Assembly: GCF_005405385.1 (NCBI RefSeq)
Contig: NZ_BJDY01000002.1
Coordinates: 620,001-684,000 of the forward strand
Reading direction: 5' to 3'
Length of the DNA: 64,000 bases
Source: Lactiplantibacillus mudanjiangensis
Lineage (GTDB): Bacteria; Bacillota; Bacilli; Lactobacillales; Lactobacillaceae
Shown: positions 1-9,534 of the stretch, piece after piece
How the letters are laid out: every line of letters starts with the position of its first letter
How positions within the stretch are numbered: the stretch's first letter is position 1
Made by a program: the position numbers and the translations under genes
The notes under the pieces: generated by a model
Database searches by the model: none
What the model was told of the DNA's origin: nothing
Seen by the model: the letters and a program-made list of their open reading frames with translations, nothing else

Positions 1-375
1 TAAATAGGAAATCCCCAAAAAGCCAATGATCGAACTAGCGCCATGATGCACTGCCGGTGTAATTTTAACAATGGCAAGCGGAATAATTGCTAAAATCACA
101 CTCACAACGAAAATCCAGCCTTTATTCGGCGAATCGGGACGCTGCCGATATCGTGAATATAACCAAACCAAGGTGATTTGGTAAATTAAATAAATGATTA
201 AGGCAATCCCAGTGCGCCATTTAATGCCCCCAAAGGTTAGCATCAAGAACACAAATGAGATTAAAGATTCATACCAGTGCGAACGCCGACCATAGAGTAG
301 CCCAATCATCAACGGTAACAGCGCAATAAAGAGTAAAACGAAGTACGTTGGGTTACCGTAAGGATCAAATGACAT
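1..375 (-). CDS. dltB: D-alanyl transfer protein DltB, N-terminal part (runs off left edge)
   Basis: DltB is the membrane-bound O-acyltransferase (MBOAT family) that helps pass D-alanine from the DltC carrier across the membrane to teichoic acids. Only the first 125 codons are in the window. The protein starts MSFDPYGNPTYFVLLFIALL and shows several hydrophobic segments in a row, as expected for the multi-pass N-terminus. The start is ATG at 375, sharing one base with the TGA stop of dltA (TGATG), which is translational coupling. The catalytic His of the family lies further downstream and is not visible here. Confidence 0.9.
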   Translation of the reverse strand, partial: MSFDPYGNPTYFVLLFIALLPLMIGLLYGRRSHWYESLISFVFLMLTFGGIKWRTGIALIIYLIYQITLVWLYSRYRQRPDSPNKGWIFVVSVILAIIPLAIVKITPAVHHGASSIIGFLGISYL

Positions 376-1901
376 CATTCGGGATTAACCTCTTTGATAA
401 TCGATTTTACATCGATCTTGCCGTTTGGCGTCAATGGCAAGCTCGTTTTATAAACAAAACGTTGCGGAATCATGTATTCCATCATCATTCCTTGCAAGTC
501 TTTTTTAATCGCCGTGGTCAAAGCAAAATCACTTTCAAAGTCATTCTCCTTTGGCACTACGTAAGCGATCATTTGCGTCACCTTATGCTCTTTATTGTAC
601 TTCGGTACGGCAACGGCTTGTTCAATGTGTTGTTGTTGACCTAAGAAATGGTCGACTTCCTCTAATTCAATCCGATAGCCATGCATCTTAATTTGGAAAT
701 CAACTCGACCACGATAACGGAATAGACCATCTTCGTCCATCACACCAATATCACCAGAATGATAAGCCCGTTCGCCATCTAACATGAAGAAGGCTTTTTC
801 AGTTTTAGCCGGATTGTTTAAATAACCCTTAGAAACGCTTGGCCCACTAATAATGATTTCACCTTCAGTGCCAGCAGGAACCGATTCCCCATTGACATCA
901 ACGATACTCATCTTGGTATCTGCCTTAGCATAACCAATTGGCAACCGATCATATTTTGCTAATGCTTCATCGGTAACTTCAATCTGAGTAACCGCCACAC
1001 AAGTTTCAGTTGGACCATACGTATTGAAGATCCGTGCAGCTGGGAAACGTTGTTTTAACGTCGCCGCCGTCTTGTGGGTTAATTCTTCCCCACAGAATAG
1101 AAAGTGTGTTAAGTTTGGCAAATGTTCAGCATCAAATTTAGGTTCCAACAAGCAAATATCCATAAAGGATGGTGTCGACACCCAAACGTTAATTGGTAAT
1201 TGTGGTAACGCTGCAAATAACTGTTTAAAGTCATCGGTCACCGTCTTTGGTAACGCATATAACGTCCCACCTAAGGCCAATGTTGGATAAACGTCCATAA
1301 CTGACAAGTCAAATGAATATGGTGGTTGTGAGAGCGAATTAGGCTGTTTTGGCAACCCGAAGCCGTCACTAAGCATCCAGTTCACATAACTTAGCAAGTT
1401 ATCGTGGCTGATTTCAACCCCCTTAGGCTTCCCAGTGGTTCCGGATGTAAAGATAATATAGTAATCATCATCACCACTGACGGCATGGTCAGCGGTATAG
1501 TCGACTGGCTTAGCAAAAGTTTGTGCTAATTCAGTTGGTGTAATGACTGGTGTATCAGCCACGGTTGTTGGTAAATCAACAACGGCAATCACCGCCGCTG
1601 GTTCAGCAATTTCATTAATCATGGTCAACCGTTCGTTTGGCGAATGCGTATCAATTGGAATATAAGCCCGACCAGCTTTGACGACCCCTAAAAAGGTGGC
1701 AATCATTTCAAACGTTTGTCCACCAAAGACAATAATCGGTGCTTTTGGTTTTAGATCTAATGAATCTAAATGAGCTGCCAACGCATCTGAGTACGCCTTT
1801 AATTCAGCGTAAGTATGTGTGGCGCCTTGCACATCGTAGACCACTTTCGTTGGTTGTGTGCGTGCAAAATCATCAATTGTTTTGATCATATTTTCAATCA
1901 T
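375..1901 (-). CDS. dltA: D-alanine--poly(phosphoribitol)/D-alanyl carrier protein ligase DltA
   Basis: DltA adenylates D-alanine with ATP and loads it on the phosphopantetheine arm of DltC, the first step of teichoic acid D-alanylation. It is a 508-aa member of the ANL (acyl-adenylating) superfamily: the nucleotide-binding signature YIIFTSGTTGKPKG lies at about residues 148-161, a YGPTE motif follows near 300, and the C-terminal lysine motif PNGKI (Lys about 495) closes the active site. The ATG at 1901 has a GGGGGAAAG ribosome site; an upstream in-frame TTG at 1916 overlaps that site and is unlikely. It is followed by dltB with overlap and preceded by dltX. Confidence 0.96.
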   Translation of the reverse strand: MIENMIKTIDDFARTQPTKVVYDVQGATHTYAELKAYSDALAAHLDSLDLKPKAPIIVFGGQTFEMIATFLGVVKAGRAYIPIDTHSPNERLTMINEIAEPAAVIAVVDLPTTVADTPVITPTELAQTFAKPVDYTADHAVSGDDDYYIIFTSGTTGKPKGVEISHDNLLSYVNWMLSDGFGLPKQPNSLSQPPYSFDLSVMDVYPTLALGGTLYALPKTVTDDFKQLFAALPQLPINVWVSTPSFMDICLLEPKFDAEHLPNLTHFLFCGEELTHKTAATLKQRFPAARIFNTYGPTETCVAVTQIEVTDEALAKYDRLPIGYAKADTKMSIVDVNGESVPAGTEGEIIISGPSVSKGYLNNPAKTEKAFFMLDGERAYHSGDIGVMDEDGLFRYRGRVDFQIKMHGYRIELEEVDHFLGQQQHIEQAVAVPKYNKEHKVTQMIAYVVPKENDFESDFALTTAIKKDLQGMMMEYMIPQRFVYKTSLPLTPNGKIDVKSIIKEVNPE

Positions 1902-1948
1902 TGTGCTTTCCCCCAAAAATAATCTCAGGCATAAAACTGCTTGCCCAT

Positions 1949-2098
1949 TTAGAACTCGTTATAAATAAACTTAGCCTGGTTGATACCACTGTACCCATAG
2001 AGATAAACCAAAGCTAACATGACCGCAAAGTAGAAGATCGTTAAAGTTATAAACTGCACCACTGGGCGCTGAAACCAAACTTTCAATTTTGCGAACAT
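1949..2098 (-). CDS. dltX: D-Ala-teichoic acid biosynthesis small protein DltX
   Basis: This 49-aa protein starts MFAKLKVWFQRPVVQFITLT, has a single transmembrane segment at about residues 15-36 and ends in a polar tail, FIYNEF. Small size, one membrane pass and location directly before dltA match DltX (DUF3687), the short protein required for D-alanylation in Gram-positive dlt operons. The conserved C-terminal tail is thought to act in the acyl relay; that role is family knowledge, not visible here. A GGGGTGGAG ribosome site precedes ATG at 2098. Confidence 0.9.
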   Translation of the reverse strand: MFAKLKVWFQRPVVQFITLTIFYFAVMLALVYLYGYSGINQAKFIYNEF

Positions 2099-2128
2099 TG
2101 CTCCACCCCCTCAAAATGCCCCAACTGG

Positions 2129-3298
2129 CTATTTCAAATTGCCAGCTTCTAATTCATTAAATAGTTTTTCAGCCGTCGTTTGAATGGTCACCGTTGGCCG
2201 ATAATAGTTGGATAATAAGACAACGCCATTTTTGCCATCATCTGATAGCATAATCGATGATTCATAACCATAGCCAATTCCATGCGACCGAATCGCATTG
2301 GCCATGTTATAAACACCACCACCATACGTGCTACTAGTTGCAGCGGTATGCAAGATAGCGACATTTTGCGGGGTAACAACCTTCCCCGTCAAAATCGCCT
2401 TTTCAGCTTTAAATAGATCACCGGCACTCATATAAATTTGTCCAGTACCTAACTCATTGGCCATTTGGGCAGTCGTTTCATGAAAAGCCGTGTGATAAGT
2501 GGCCACTACTTGAGAACCCGAATACTTGTATCCTTGTGTCCCATGCTGCCCTTGCCCAGCACTAACGAAACCAGTATGTTTCAACTGCAAAGCGTTAATA
2601 ATATGCTGGGTGAAATACCGCCGATAAGATTCACCGGTAACCTGTCGAATAATCCCCGCTAATAAAACATAATTAACTGGTTGATAATTCCACTGTCCCA
2701 TCTTAGCCGGATCACTGTTTAAATTTTCAACTGCATAATCAATGACACGAGCCTCTGATAATGCTTGTGATGATCCCTTACCAAAGGTCAAACCTGAGTC
2801 CATATCTAACATACGGCGTAACGTGATTTTTTTACCACCCGCGATGCCTGGATAATACTTGGACAATGGATCATTCAAGTTGATTTTGCCAGCTTGAACC
2901 AACCGCATCACACAAGCCGCGGTCAGTGACTTTTGAATCGATAAAATTTGGTATTTTGATAATGGTGTATTGGGTTGCCCCGTTGCCTCATCAGCATAGC
3001 CAAATCCTTTATGATAAATAACGTGACCATTTTTAACAACTAACGCAGTCCCCACAAACTTGGTTAGCGCTAAGAGTTTTGTCACCTGTTGATTTGATGC
3101 TTTCGTTTTAACAAAGTGTGTCTTTGCAACACGATGCTTGATCTTTTTCTTTTTAGCCGCAATTTTACGTTTCTTCTTTTGCTTCGCCGCCTTCTTCTGA
3201 ATCTGGACCGACCAGTCAGCCGTATGCACATAATAGCCCACACCGCCAACGACGATTAAACCCAACAAGAAATACATCAATACTTTTAAACGTTTCAC
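2129..3298 (-). CDS. dltE: DltE-type serine hydrolase (beta-lactamase/PBP fold, formerly pbpX2)
   Basis: This 389-aa membrane-anchored serine hydrolase leads the dlt operon. A transmembrane helix is at residues 8-27, a very Lys-rich linker follows (about 35-65), then a class C beta-lactamase-like domain with SIQK (Ser120, Lys123) as the SxxK motif and Tyr205 in a YQP motif where classical enzymes have YxN. In L. plantarum the gene at this position, first called pbpX2, was shown to be DltE, which removes D-alanine from lipoteichoic acid instead of acting as a carboxypeptidase. As I recall, its triad is S128/K131/Y213; the constant offset of eight supports orthology. Start is GTG at 3298 with a GGGAG site; an in-frame stop lies just upstream. 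Confidence 0.85.
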   Translation of the reverse strand: MKRLKVLMYFLLGLIVVGGVGYYVHTADWSVQIQKKAAKQKKKRKIAAKKKKIKHRVAKTHFVKTKASNQQVTKLLALTKFVGTALVVKNGHVIYHKGFGYADEATGQPNTPLSKYQILSIQKSLTAACVMRLVQAGKINLNDPLSKYYPGIAGGKKITLRRMLDMDSGLTFGKGSSQALSEARVIDYAVENLNSDPAKMGQWNYQPVNYVLLAGIIRQVTGESYRRYFTQHIINALQLKHTGFVSAGQGQHGTQGYKYSGSQVVATYHTAFHETTAQMANELGTGQIYMSAGDLFKAEKAILTGKVVTPQNVAILHTAATSSTYGGGVYNMANAIRSHGIGYGYESSIMLSDDGKNGVVLLSNYYRPTVTIQTTAEKLFNELEAGNLK

Positions 3299-3748
3299 AA
3301 GGCATTAACTCCCCCATTAGTTAATTAATCACTCTTTGATCTCCTAATGACCGTCGCAATTAATTGAATGATTGACAACCTTGATTCAATAAATAGTCTA
3401 CCAATCTTGAAAATATAATCACCATTTTCACCTGAAAACTTCATATTGTTGCTTATCCGTTTAATCAATAAACGATTTTGTAACGGTTTTGTAACATGAC
3501 CGTTAGCCGTCAATTGTCCCCAGCCATTTAGACGGTTCACCTCCTTAATTAATACTAGCACCCACCTTAAGCTATTTATAATATATCGAAACTATTTGTT
3601 CATAAAAGTGGTGCCCGCAAGTTCAGTTAATAAACCAAGTACCACGGTTCATTCAATAGTTCTAGCATAGCGAACCCATCTTCATCGTAAAAGCCACCTT
3701 CACTAAACATCTACTGAGAATTTCTCAGATTTAGCCGTTTAAGCCCGC
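3299..3748 (-). other. Non-coding stretch upstream of dltE: possible promoter and orphan Shine-Dalgarno
   Basis: This 450-nt interval lies between dltE and the dnaJ terminator. A TATTAT hexamer at 3578-3583 could be a -10 box for the dlt operon, though only a poor -35 (TTTATG) is 17 nt upstream. At 3535-3547 the minus strand reads TAAGGAGGTGAAC, an almost perfect anti-16S match, followed 12 nt later by ATG and a five-codon ORF (MAGDN). A 78-codon frame overlaps (GTG start overlapping the site, ending at 3325), but its composition does not look protein-like. I see no convincing gene. Confidence 0.4.
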
Positions 3749-3781
3749 AAAAAAAGCCGTATCAGTTTAACCTGACACGAC
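3749..3781 (-). terminator. Rho-independent terminator after dnaJ
   Basis: On the minus strand a 10-bp stem (two G-U pairs) with a 6-nt loop is followed by seven T, 13 nt after the dnaJ stop codon. It closes the heat-shock operon. Confidence 0.85.
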
Positions 3782-3794
3782 CTTTATCTGAAAC

Positions 3795-4937
3795 TTAATT
3801 ATTGAATAGTTTATCAAAAAGTGAACTCTTCCCATTGCCAGCAACGGTTTTACCGCTAGCTTTCGCAAAAGTCTTCAACGCTTCTTTTTGACCCTTGTTT
3901 AACTTAGTTGGCGTTTGAATCGAAACGGTGACTTGTTCATCACCAGTACCGTTACCACGCAAACGTGGTGCACCCTTACCGCGCAAACGGAAAGTCGTGC
4001 CAGTTTGTGTCCCGGCTGGAATCTTCATCTTCACATCACCATGGACCGTTTTCACGCGAACTTCATCACCTAAAGCAGCTTGCACGAAGTCAATTGGTAA
4101 CTTGAAGTAGATTGTCGCCCCATCACGTTCAAACTCATCGCTAGGTTCAACTCGGAAAATAATGAAGAGGTCCCCGTAAGGGCCGCCATTAGCGCCGGCT
4201 TCCCCTTGGTTTTGCAACCGCATTTGTTGCCCTTCTTCAACCCCAGCTGGTACCGTCACTTTGATTGAATGACTTTGTTCCGTATGACCAGAGCCACCAC
4301 AAGTTGGGCACTTGTCTTTGATTTCTTTCCCAGTCCCATGACAAACATCACAGACTTGTTGACTCATCATCCGGCCAAGTGGTGTATTCGTTTGAACTTG
4401 AATATAGCCACTCCCATGACATTTTGAACAAGTCACTGGTGACGTCCCGACCTTGGCACCAGAACCATGACAAGTTTCACATTGTTCTTCACGATTATAG
4501 GTAATGTTGGTTTTCTTACCGAAGATTGCATCTTCAAACTTCAAGGTCATTTCATATTGCAAATCGCGACCTTGTTGCGGTGCTGTCGGATTTGGTCGAC
4601 GACTGCCACCACCGGCACCACCAAAGAATGAACTGAAAATATCTTCAAAACCGCCACCGCCGCCAAAACCACCAAAGTCTTGACCACCGCCGAAGCCGCC
4701 ACCACCAAAACCTTGTTGGCCGCCAGTTGAACCAAATTGATCGTATTGGGCCCGCTTTTGGGCGTCACCTAACGTTTCGTAAGCTTCATTGACCGCTTTA
4801 AATTTTTCTTCTGCGCCAGGTTCATGGTTTAAATCAGGATGATACTTTTTTGAAAGTTTTCGGTAAGCCTTCTTAATTTCGTCCTGACTGGCGTCTTTAG
4901 CCACACCCAGAACCCCATATAAATCTTGTTCTGCCAT
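3795..4937 (-). CDS. dnaJ: Chaperone protein DnaJ (Hsp40)
   Basis: DnaJ delivers unfolded substrates to DnaK and stimulates its ATPase. The 380-aa protein has the full class I layout: J-domain at residues 4-69 with HPD at 33-35, a Gly/Phe-rich stretch (about 73-115) with repeated FGGGGFGG units, four zinc-finger repeats CxxCxGxG ([32 protein letters not shown]) at about 154-225, then the two substrate-binding beta domains. GGAGG lies 4 nt before the ATG. It is the last gene of hrcA-grpE-dnaK-dnaJ, separated from dnaK by a terminator-like hairpin that may lower its expression. Confidence 0.98.
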   Translation of the reverse strand: MAEQDLYGVLGVAKDASQDEIKKAYRKLSKKYHPDLNHEPGAEEKFKAVNEAYETLGDAQKRAQYDQFGSTGGQQGFGGGGFGGGQDFGGFGGGGGFEDIFSSFFGGAGGGSRRPNPTAPQQGRDLQYEMTLKFEDAIFGKKTNITYNREEQCETCHGSGAKVGTSPVTCSKCHGSGYIQVQTNTPLGRMMSQQVCDVCHGTGKEIKDKCPTCGGSGHTEQSHSIKVTVPAGVEEGQQMRLQNQGEAGANGGPYGDLFIIFRVEPSDEFERDGATIYFKLPIDFVQAALGDEVRVKTVHGDVKMKIPAGTQTGTTFRLRGKGAPRLRGNGTGDEQVTVSIQTPTKLNKGQKEALKTFAKASGKTVAGNGKSSLFDKLFNN

Positions 4938-4993
4938 CGTATCCTCCTAATGATCCTTGATAAAAGTCTCATTAATACTAGCATAGTTGACAC

Positions 4994-5026
4994 AAAAAGC
5001 CAAAGCCGCGCGGCCTTGGCTTTTTT
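4994..5026 (-). terminator. Strong hairpin with T-run between dnaK and dnaJ
   Basis: A 13-bp GC-rich stem (arms AAAGCCAAGGCCG and CGGCTTTGGCTTT, one G-U pair) with a tiny loop is followed by T residues. It lies 17 nt after the dnaK stop. As no separate dnaJ promoter is obvious, it probably acts as a partial terminator or 3'-end stabiliser that sets the DnaK:DnaJ ratio. Confidence 0.75.
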
Positions 5027-5043
5027 GCGTTAACTGATCATGC

Positions 5044-6906
5044 TTACTTCTTGTCCTTATCTTTATCTAAGTCTTCGAAGTCGCCATCAACAGTATTATC
5101 GTCACCTTTATCAGCAGTCTTGTCAGTACCATCGGCGGTTGCGCCGTCAGCATTGCCTTGTGCTTCTTGGGCTTGTTGGTAAAGCTTTACAGATAAGTCT
5201 TGAACAATCTTGTTCAAGTCATCCTTCTTAGCTTTCATATCATCGATGTTGTTGTCATCTTGAGCTTTCTTCAAAGCATCACGGGCATCTTGAGCCTTCT
5301 TGACTTCATCTTCAGAAACTTTACCGTCAAGTTCTTTGAGTGTCTTATCAGTGGTGAAGATCAATTGGTCAACTTCGTTCTTCAAGTCAACTTCTTCTTT
5401 ACGCTTCTTATCAGCGTCTTCGTTTTCCTTGGCTTCTTTAACCATTTGATCGATTTCTTCATCTGAAAGACCCGATGAACTCTTGATGGTAATCTTTTGT
5501 TCCTTGTTCGTGCCCATATCCTTAGCCGAAACGTTCACGATCCCATTCTTATCGATATCGAATTTAACTTCGATTTGAGGAACGCCACGAGGTGCGGCAG
5601 GAATATCGGTTAATTGGAAACGACCCAACGTCTTGTTGTCCGCAGCCATTGGCCGTTCACCTTGCAAGACATGAATATCAACAGCTGGTTGGTTATCAGC
5701 GGCCGTTGAGAAGACTTGTGACTTGCTCGTTGGGATCGTGGTGTTACGATCGATTAACTTCGTGAAGACACCACCCATGGTTTCAATCCCTAATGATAAT
5801 GGCGTAACGTCTAATAAGACGACATCCTTAACATCACCAGTGATGACCCCACCTTGAACAGCAGCCCCTAAGGCAACCGCTTCGTCAGGGTTAATTGAAT
5901 GGTTAGATTCTTTGCCAGTCCATTTTTCAACAGCTTCTTGAACAGCTGGAATCCGAGTTGACCCACCGTTTAAGATGACAACATCTAAGTCAGAAGCTGA
6001 TAAATCAGCATCCTTCAAGGCGTTTTCAACTGGAATCCGAGTCTTTTCAACTAGGTCAGCTGTTAATTCGTTGAACTTAGCCCGTGTTAAGCTTTGTTCC
6101 AAATGTAATGGGCCACTAGCACCAGCGGAGATAAATGGCAAACTGATATTAGCTTCAGAAACCCCAGAAAGGTCCTTCTTAGCTTTTTCAGCTGCATCCT
6201 TTAACCGTTGTAAGGCCATCTTGTCTTGTGACAAGTCAACACCGTTGTCAGCTTTGAAACCAGCAACTAACCAGTCGATGATCTTTTGGTCAAAGTCATC
6301 CCCACCAAGATGGGTATCCCCATTAGTTGATAAGACTTCAAAGACACCGTCGCCTAATTCAAGGATGGAAACATCAAAGGTCCCACCACCAAGGTCATAA
6401 ACTAAGATTTTTTCATCTTTATCAGTTTTATCCAAACCATAAGCCAAAGCAGCAGCCGTTGGTTCGTTGATAATCCGTTCGATATTCAAGCCAGCGATCT
6501 TACCAGCATCTTTAGTCGCTTGACGTTGCGCATCGTTAAAGTAAGCAGGTACTGTAACAACGGCCTTTTCAACCGTGTCGCCCAAGTAATCTTCAGCAAA
6601 ACCTTTGATGTATTGTAAGATCATTGCTGAGATTTGTTGTGGCGTGTAATCCTTGCCTTCAACCGTTACTTTGTAGCCAGCTTCGCCCATGTGACGTTTG
6701 ATTGAAGCCACCGTGTTAGGGTTAGTGATTGCTTGCCGTTTGGCAACTTCACCGACTTGTGTTTCGCCATCTTTAAATGCAACAACTGATGGGACCGTCC
6801 GGCCACCTTCAGGCGTTGTGATAATCTTTGGTTCACTACCTTCAAGTACTGCGACAGCTGAGTTCGTAGTCCCAAGGTCAATCCCAATAATTTTATTACT
6901 TGCCAT
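5044..6906 (-). CDS. dnaK: Chaperone protein DnaK (Hsp70)
   Basis: DnaK is the central ATP-dependent Hsp70. The 620-aa protein starts [20 protein letters not shown], giving the phosphate-1 loop IDLGTTNS; the second Hsp70 signature is [10 protein letters not shown] near 170 and the third, [14 protein letters not shown], near 310. The substrate-binding domain and helical lid follow, ending in an acidic/basic tail, [10 protein letters not shown]. Length is normal for Firmicutes, which lack the insert found in Gram-negative DnaK. It lies between grpE and dnaJ, under control of HrcA via the CIRCE elements upstream of hrcA. Confidence 0.98.
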   Translation of the reverse strand: MASNKIIGIDLGTTNSAVAVLEGSEPKIITTPEGGRTVPSVVAFKDGETQVGEVAKRQAITNPNTVASIKRHMGEAGYKVTVEGKDYTPQQISAMILQYIKGFAEDYLGDTVEKAVVTVPAYFNDAQRQATKDAGKIAGLNIERIINEPTAAALAYGLDKTDKDEKILVYDLGGGTFDVSILELGDGVFEVLSTNGDTHLGGDDFDQKIIDWLVAGFKADNGVDLSQDKMALQRLKDAAEKAKKDLSGVSEANISLPFISAGASGPLHLEQSLTRAKFNELTADLVEKTRIPVENALKDADLSASDLDVVILNGGSTRIPAVQEAVEKWTGKESNHSINPDEAVALGAAVQGGVITGDVKDVVLLDVTPLSLGIETMGGVFTKLIDRNTTIPTSKSQVFSTAADNQPAVDIHVLQGERPMAADNKTLGRFQLTDIPAAPRGVPQIEVKFDIDKNGIVNVSAKDMGTNKEQKITIKSSSGLSDEEIDQMVKEAKENEDADKKRKEEVDLKNEVDQLIFTTDKTLKELDGKVSEDEVKKAQDARDALKKAQDDNNIDDMKAKKDDLNKIVQDLSVKLYQQAQEAQGNADGATADGTDKTADKGDDNTVDGDFEDLDKDKDKK

Positions 6907-6947
6907 AAATTAACAAACCTCTTTTTTTAATAAGTTTTTATTTTGTA

Positions 6948-7538
6948 TTATTGTGCAACAACAACCATTGCTGGCCGTAACGTCCGATCCTTAAATAAGT
7001 AGCCTTTTTGTAAGACTTGGACAACCGTATCAGCTGGATGTTCATCCGTTGCTGGTACTGTTTGAACGGCTTGATGCAAGTTCGGATCAAAAGTCTCACC
7101 GGCAGCGGGAACTTCTGTCACGCTGTGTTGTTTCAAAGCAGTTTGCAAATGATCATAGACCATTTCGACACCCTTCTTCAATTGTTTGGCAGCTTCATCG
7201 TCAGCCTCAGTGGCTAACGCCCGTTCTAAGTTGTCTAACACAGGTAAGACGTCTTTTGCTAAACTTTGACCATCATATTTAATGGTGGCTGCTTGTTCTT
7301 TCTTGAAACGACTCTGCATATTGACTAATTCAGCTTGCGCCCGTAAACGTTGATCGTCCTTTTCATCAACTTGTTGTTTTAAATCTGCAATTTGTTGGTC
7401 TTTTGGATCAACCACTGTTTCAGCTTGTGCTTTTTCATCAGTAGCGGTTGTCGCTTGACTGGTTGTCGCTTGACTGGTTGCCGTTGATTCAGCCGTAGCT
7501 TCATCGGTGGCAGTTGTACTAGTTGGTTCTTTTGCCAA
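6948..7538 (-). CDS. grpE: Nucleotide exchange factor GrpE
   Basis: GrpE releases ADP from DnaK. The protein has a low-complexity Thr/Ala/Gln-rich N-terminus with repeated ATTSQ units, a long coiled coil (about residues 50-110: QQIADLKQQVDEKDDQRLRA) and the compact beta-domain ending YLFKDRTLRPAMVVV. The frame is open from a GTG at 7562 that overlaps the hrcA stop. The best ribosome site, AAGGAG at 7548-7553, sits 9 nt before a TTG at 7538, giving a 196-aa protein starting MAKEPTS, so I chose that start; an ATG at 7547 directly abuts the site and is unlikely. Confidence 0.93.
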   Translation of the reverse strand: MAKEPTSTTATDEATAESTATSQATTSQATTATDEKAQAETVVDPKDQQIADLKQQVDEKDDQRLRAQAELVNMQSRFKKEQAATIKYDGQSLAKDVLPVLDNLERALATEADDEAAKQLKKGVEMVYDHLQTALKQHSVTEVPAAGETFDPNLHQAVQTVPATDEHPADTVVQVLQKGYLFKDRTLRPAMVVVAQ

Positions 7539-7558
7539 TGATTTCATCTCCTTGTCCG

Positions 7559-8602
7559 TCACTCATCAAAGTACCGGTAATATTCTAACAGTTTGCGGGC
7601 CAACTCTTGTTGGAAAACGCCCATTAACCCAATCATCCGGGAATAAGGCATCGCCGTTGGTCCGAGTAACGCAATCATGCCTTGACCATGTTGATCAACA
7701 TCATAAGTAGCTGTAATCAAACTGTAGTCTTTTAACAAATCGTTGGTGATTTCATTCCCGATCCGCACCTGAATCTGTTGACCAGGTGGTCCAATCACAT
7801 CCGCGATGTGATCGGTTTGATCAAGCAATGAATACAATGATCGCATTTCTTGCGGATCTTGCTTAGTCGTATAGTCGAATAAATTCAACTTACCACCCAC
7901 ATAGAACCGTTCGGCAGCTGCCTTGGACAACACTCGCCCGAAGATATCCAAGAACCCATTTGGATGTTGCAAGTATTGCGACAACTTCAATGGAATCTCA
8001 GATTGTAACTTGGCAAGGACGTCTTGTAACGGCAGGCCGATCAATTGATCATCGATAAACCGGACAACCGGTTCGAGTTCATCACCGGTTAGATCATTAG
8101 GAATCGTAAACGTTTGGTTTTCCACGTCACCATTATTGGTTACCAGAATAGCCATGACTTGATGATTACCTAATGGCACTAACCGGAATCCACTCAACCG
8201 ACTATTCTTCACTTCCGGCCGCAACGTAAACGTCGTGTAACTCGTCAATTGTGACAAGATATCCGCCGATTGCGCCACGATCTCATCGATTTTATGGAAT
8301 TCACCACCCAACGAATGTTGGATCACCTTCAAATCTTGGCTATCCACTTTTTCAGGCTTCAAAATATGATCAACATAATAACGATAGCCTTTAATTGATG
8401 GAATCCGACCTGAAGATAGATGCGTCTTGACGATTAATCCGATTTCTTCCAAATGCGCCATTTCATTACGAATCGTGGCTGAGCTGACTTTCATTGGTAA
8501 CTCTTGCACCAATGATTTCGAGCCCACGGGATTACCGCCTTCGGTATAGTCACGAACAATGGCCTTCAAAATCAGGCTTTGTCGTTCAGTTAACGTGATC
8601 AT
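7559..8602 (-). CDS. hrcA: Heat-inducible transcription repressor HrcA
   Basis: HrcA binds CIRCE and represses class I heat-shock genes; it needs GroE to fold, which couples repression to chaperone supply. The 347-aa protein has an N-terminal winged helix ([19 protein letters not shown], then [16 protein letters not shown]) and a long GAF-like effector/dimer domain. It is the first gene of the operon, and two CIRCE elements flank its promoter, so it represses itself. The ATG at 8602 follows AAGAGG closely; a GTG at 8605 adds one residue. Confidence 0.96.
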   Translation of the reverse strand: MITLTERQSLILKAIVRDYTEGGNPVGSKSLVQELPMKVSSATIRNEMAHLEEIGLIVKTHLSSGRIPSIKGYRYYVDHILKPEKVDSQDLKVIQHSLGGEFHKIDEIVAQSADILSQLTSYTTFTLRPEVKNSRLSGFRLVPLGNHQVMAILVTNNGDVENQTFTIPNDLTGDELEPVVRFIDDQLIGLPLQDVLAKLQSEIPLKLSQYLQHPNGFLDIFGRVLSKAAAERFYVGGKLNLFDYTTKQDPQEMRSLYSLLDQTDHIADVIGPPGQQIQVRIGNEITNDLLKDYSLITATYDVDQHGQGMIALLGPTAMPYSRMIGLMGVFQQELARKLLEYYRYFDE

Positions 8603-8611
8603 CACCTCTTT

Positions 8612-8638
8612 TTAGCACTTAACTTAATGGAGTGCTAA
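8612..8638. promoter_or_regulatory. CIRCE operator, proximal
   Basis: TTAGCACTT-N9-GAGTGCTAA, one mismatch from the CIRCE consensus TTAGCACTC-N9-GAGTGCTAA. It lies between the hrcA -10 box and the hrcA start codon, the classical position for HrcA repression. Confidence 0.95.
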
Positions 8639-8648
8639 TACAAGTACT

Positions 8649-8677
8649 AATATAACAACCCCATCTCTTAAAGTCAA
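8649..8677 (-). promoter_or_regulatory. Vegetative promoter of hrcA-grpE-dnaK-dnaJ
   Basis: Minus-strand -35 TTGACT (8672-8677), a 17-nt spacer and -10 TATATT (8649-8654). It lies exactly between the two CIRCE elements. Confidence 0.9.
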
Positions 8678-8693
8678 GGAAAGACAAAGTTTT

Positions 8694-8720
8694 TTAGCAA
8701 AATAATTGGTCGAGTGCTAA
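8694..8720. promoter_or_regulatory. Second, degenerate CIRCE upstream of the -35 box
   Basis: TTAGCAAAA-N9-GAGTGCTAA: the right half is perfect and the left half keeps TTAGCA, with the exact 9-nt spacer. Its position upstream of the -35 suggests cooperative or looped HrcA binding around the promoter. Confidence 0.75.
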
Positions 8721-8785
8721 TTTTTAAAGCCTGTGACAAAAGGCGTTCTGAGACCGAGCATAGTTTTTTGGCGCACGTTTCGACC

Positions 8786-8820
8786 AAAAAAGAGCCCAGG
8801 CTCACATCTCCCAGACTCTT
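8786..8820 (-). terminator. Terminator after aldB
   Basis: Minus strand: AGAGTCTGGG, 9-nt loop, CCTGGGCTCT, then a T-run; the stem holds three G-U pairs. It lies just after the aldB stop and before the hrcA regulatory region. Confidence 0.75.
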
Positions 8821-8826
8821 CGTCAC

Positions 8827-9534
8827 CTACCGTTCAGCCGTATTAATTGCTGAATCAATCGTTTGATTATCAAATTGTGTCTGACGATAATCAGCATTGT
8901 CAATTGGCAAATGCACTTGAAAATCGGCAAATGATTGTAACTTCAAATCAGCATGGTCAATTTCAAAACCGAGTAAATGACCACCAAGTTGATGATCCGT
9001 ACTCAAAAAGTGTAAATGGAACCCACCAACTGTCGCCCCTTGGAATAACTGTGGCGCATAATACCCAATAATTGTCCCAGTGACGTTATCGCCAACAAAT
9101 TCAGGTTGTTTAGCGGTCGCTTCGACTAAGGTTGGGTATGGTTGAACTTGTTTTGGCGCCACTCGCGTCTTGATATGGGTAAACGTCCCATCAATCCGCA
9201 CACCAGCAAAAACATTTTGCAGCTGATGCTCAGTGAGCAACTGTTGTTCAAAAGCCGCTTGCGTTAAATTAGTTAACGGTGTCGTCGCGGTGTCGTCTTC
9301 AAAGTGAACTGAAGCAAACGGTAACTTTTCGGTCGCCGCGATTTCACGAATCGCGCCATCTTCACGCGCTTGATAAGCATGGCCATCTAAAATGATGACT
9401 TCGCCATTTAAGCCTTCCAACGTCCCAATCCCGGTATCACCATGTTGCAACAATTCTGCGGCTGTAATCGTTCCCGTAAATAGACCAGGCACGAGTAATC
9501 CTAAGGTTCCATGTTGATAAATTGTACTTGTCAT
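8827..9534 (-). CDS. aldB: Alpha-acetolactate decarboxylase
   Basis: Converts (S)-2-acetolactate to (R)-acetoin, draining excess pyruvate into neutral product. The 235-aa length is standard for the family. His173 and His175 (motif HLH) and His186 have the spacing of the three zinc ligands of the family. The ATG overlaps the ribF stop by one base (TAATG), so it is translated by coupling in the truB-ribF-aldB operon. No acetolactate synthase is adjacent. The pairing with flavin synthesis is of note because some acetolactate synthases carry FAD, but that link is only a guess. Confidence 0.93.
   Translation of the reverse strand: MTSTIYQHGTLGLLVPGLFTGTITAAELLQHGDTGIGTLEGLNGEVIILDGHAYQAREDGAIREIAATEKLPFASVHFEDDTATTPLTNLTQAAFEQQLLTEHQLQNVFAGVRIDGTFTHIKTRVAPKQVQPYPTLVEATAKQPEFVGDNVTGTIIGYYAPQLFQGATVGGFHLHFLSTDHQLGGHLLGFEIDHADLKLQSFADFQVHLPIDNADYRQTQFDNQTIDSAINTAER

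Noticed and set aside
3325-3561. 78-codon minus-strand frame upstream of dltE
   Set aside because: GTG start overlaps the SD-like site, no domain, composition not convincing; kept only as part of the non-coding region note.
5200-5466. 88-codon hydrophobic plus-strand frame within dnaK
   Set aside because: Antisense shadow of the charged C-terminal dnaK helix; no promoter or ribosome site.
7439-7500. Tandem repeat in grpE as possible CRISPR or VNTR
   Set aside because: It is only a short coding repeat (about two units) in the Thr/Ala/Gln-rich N-terminus of GrpE.
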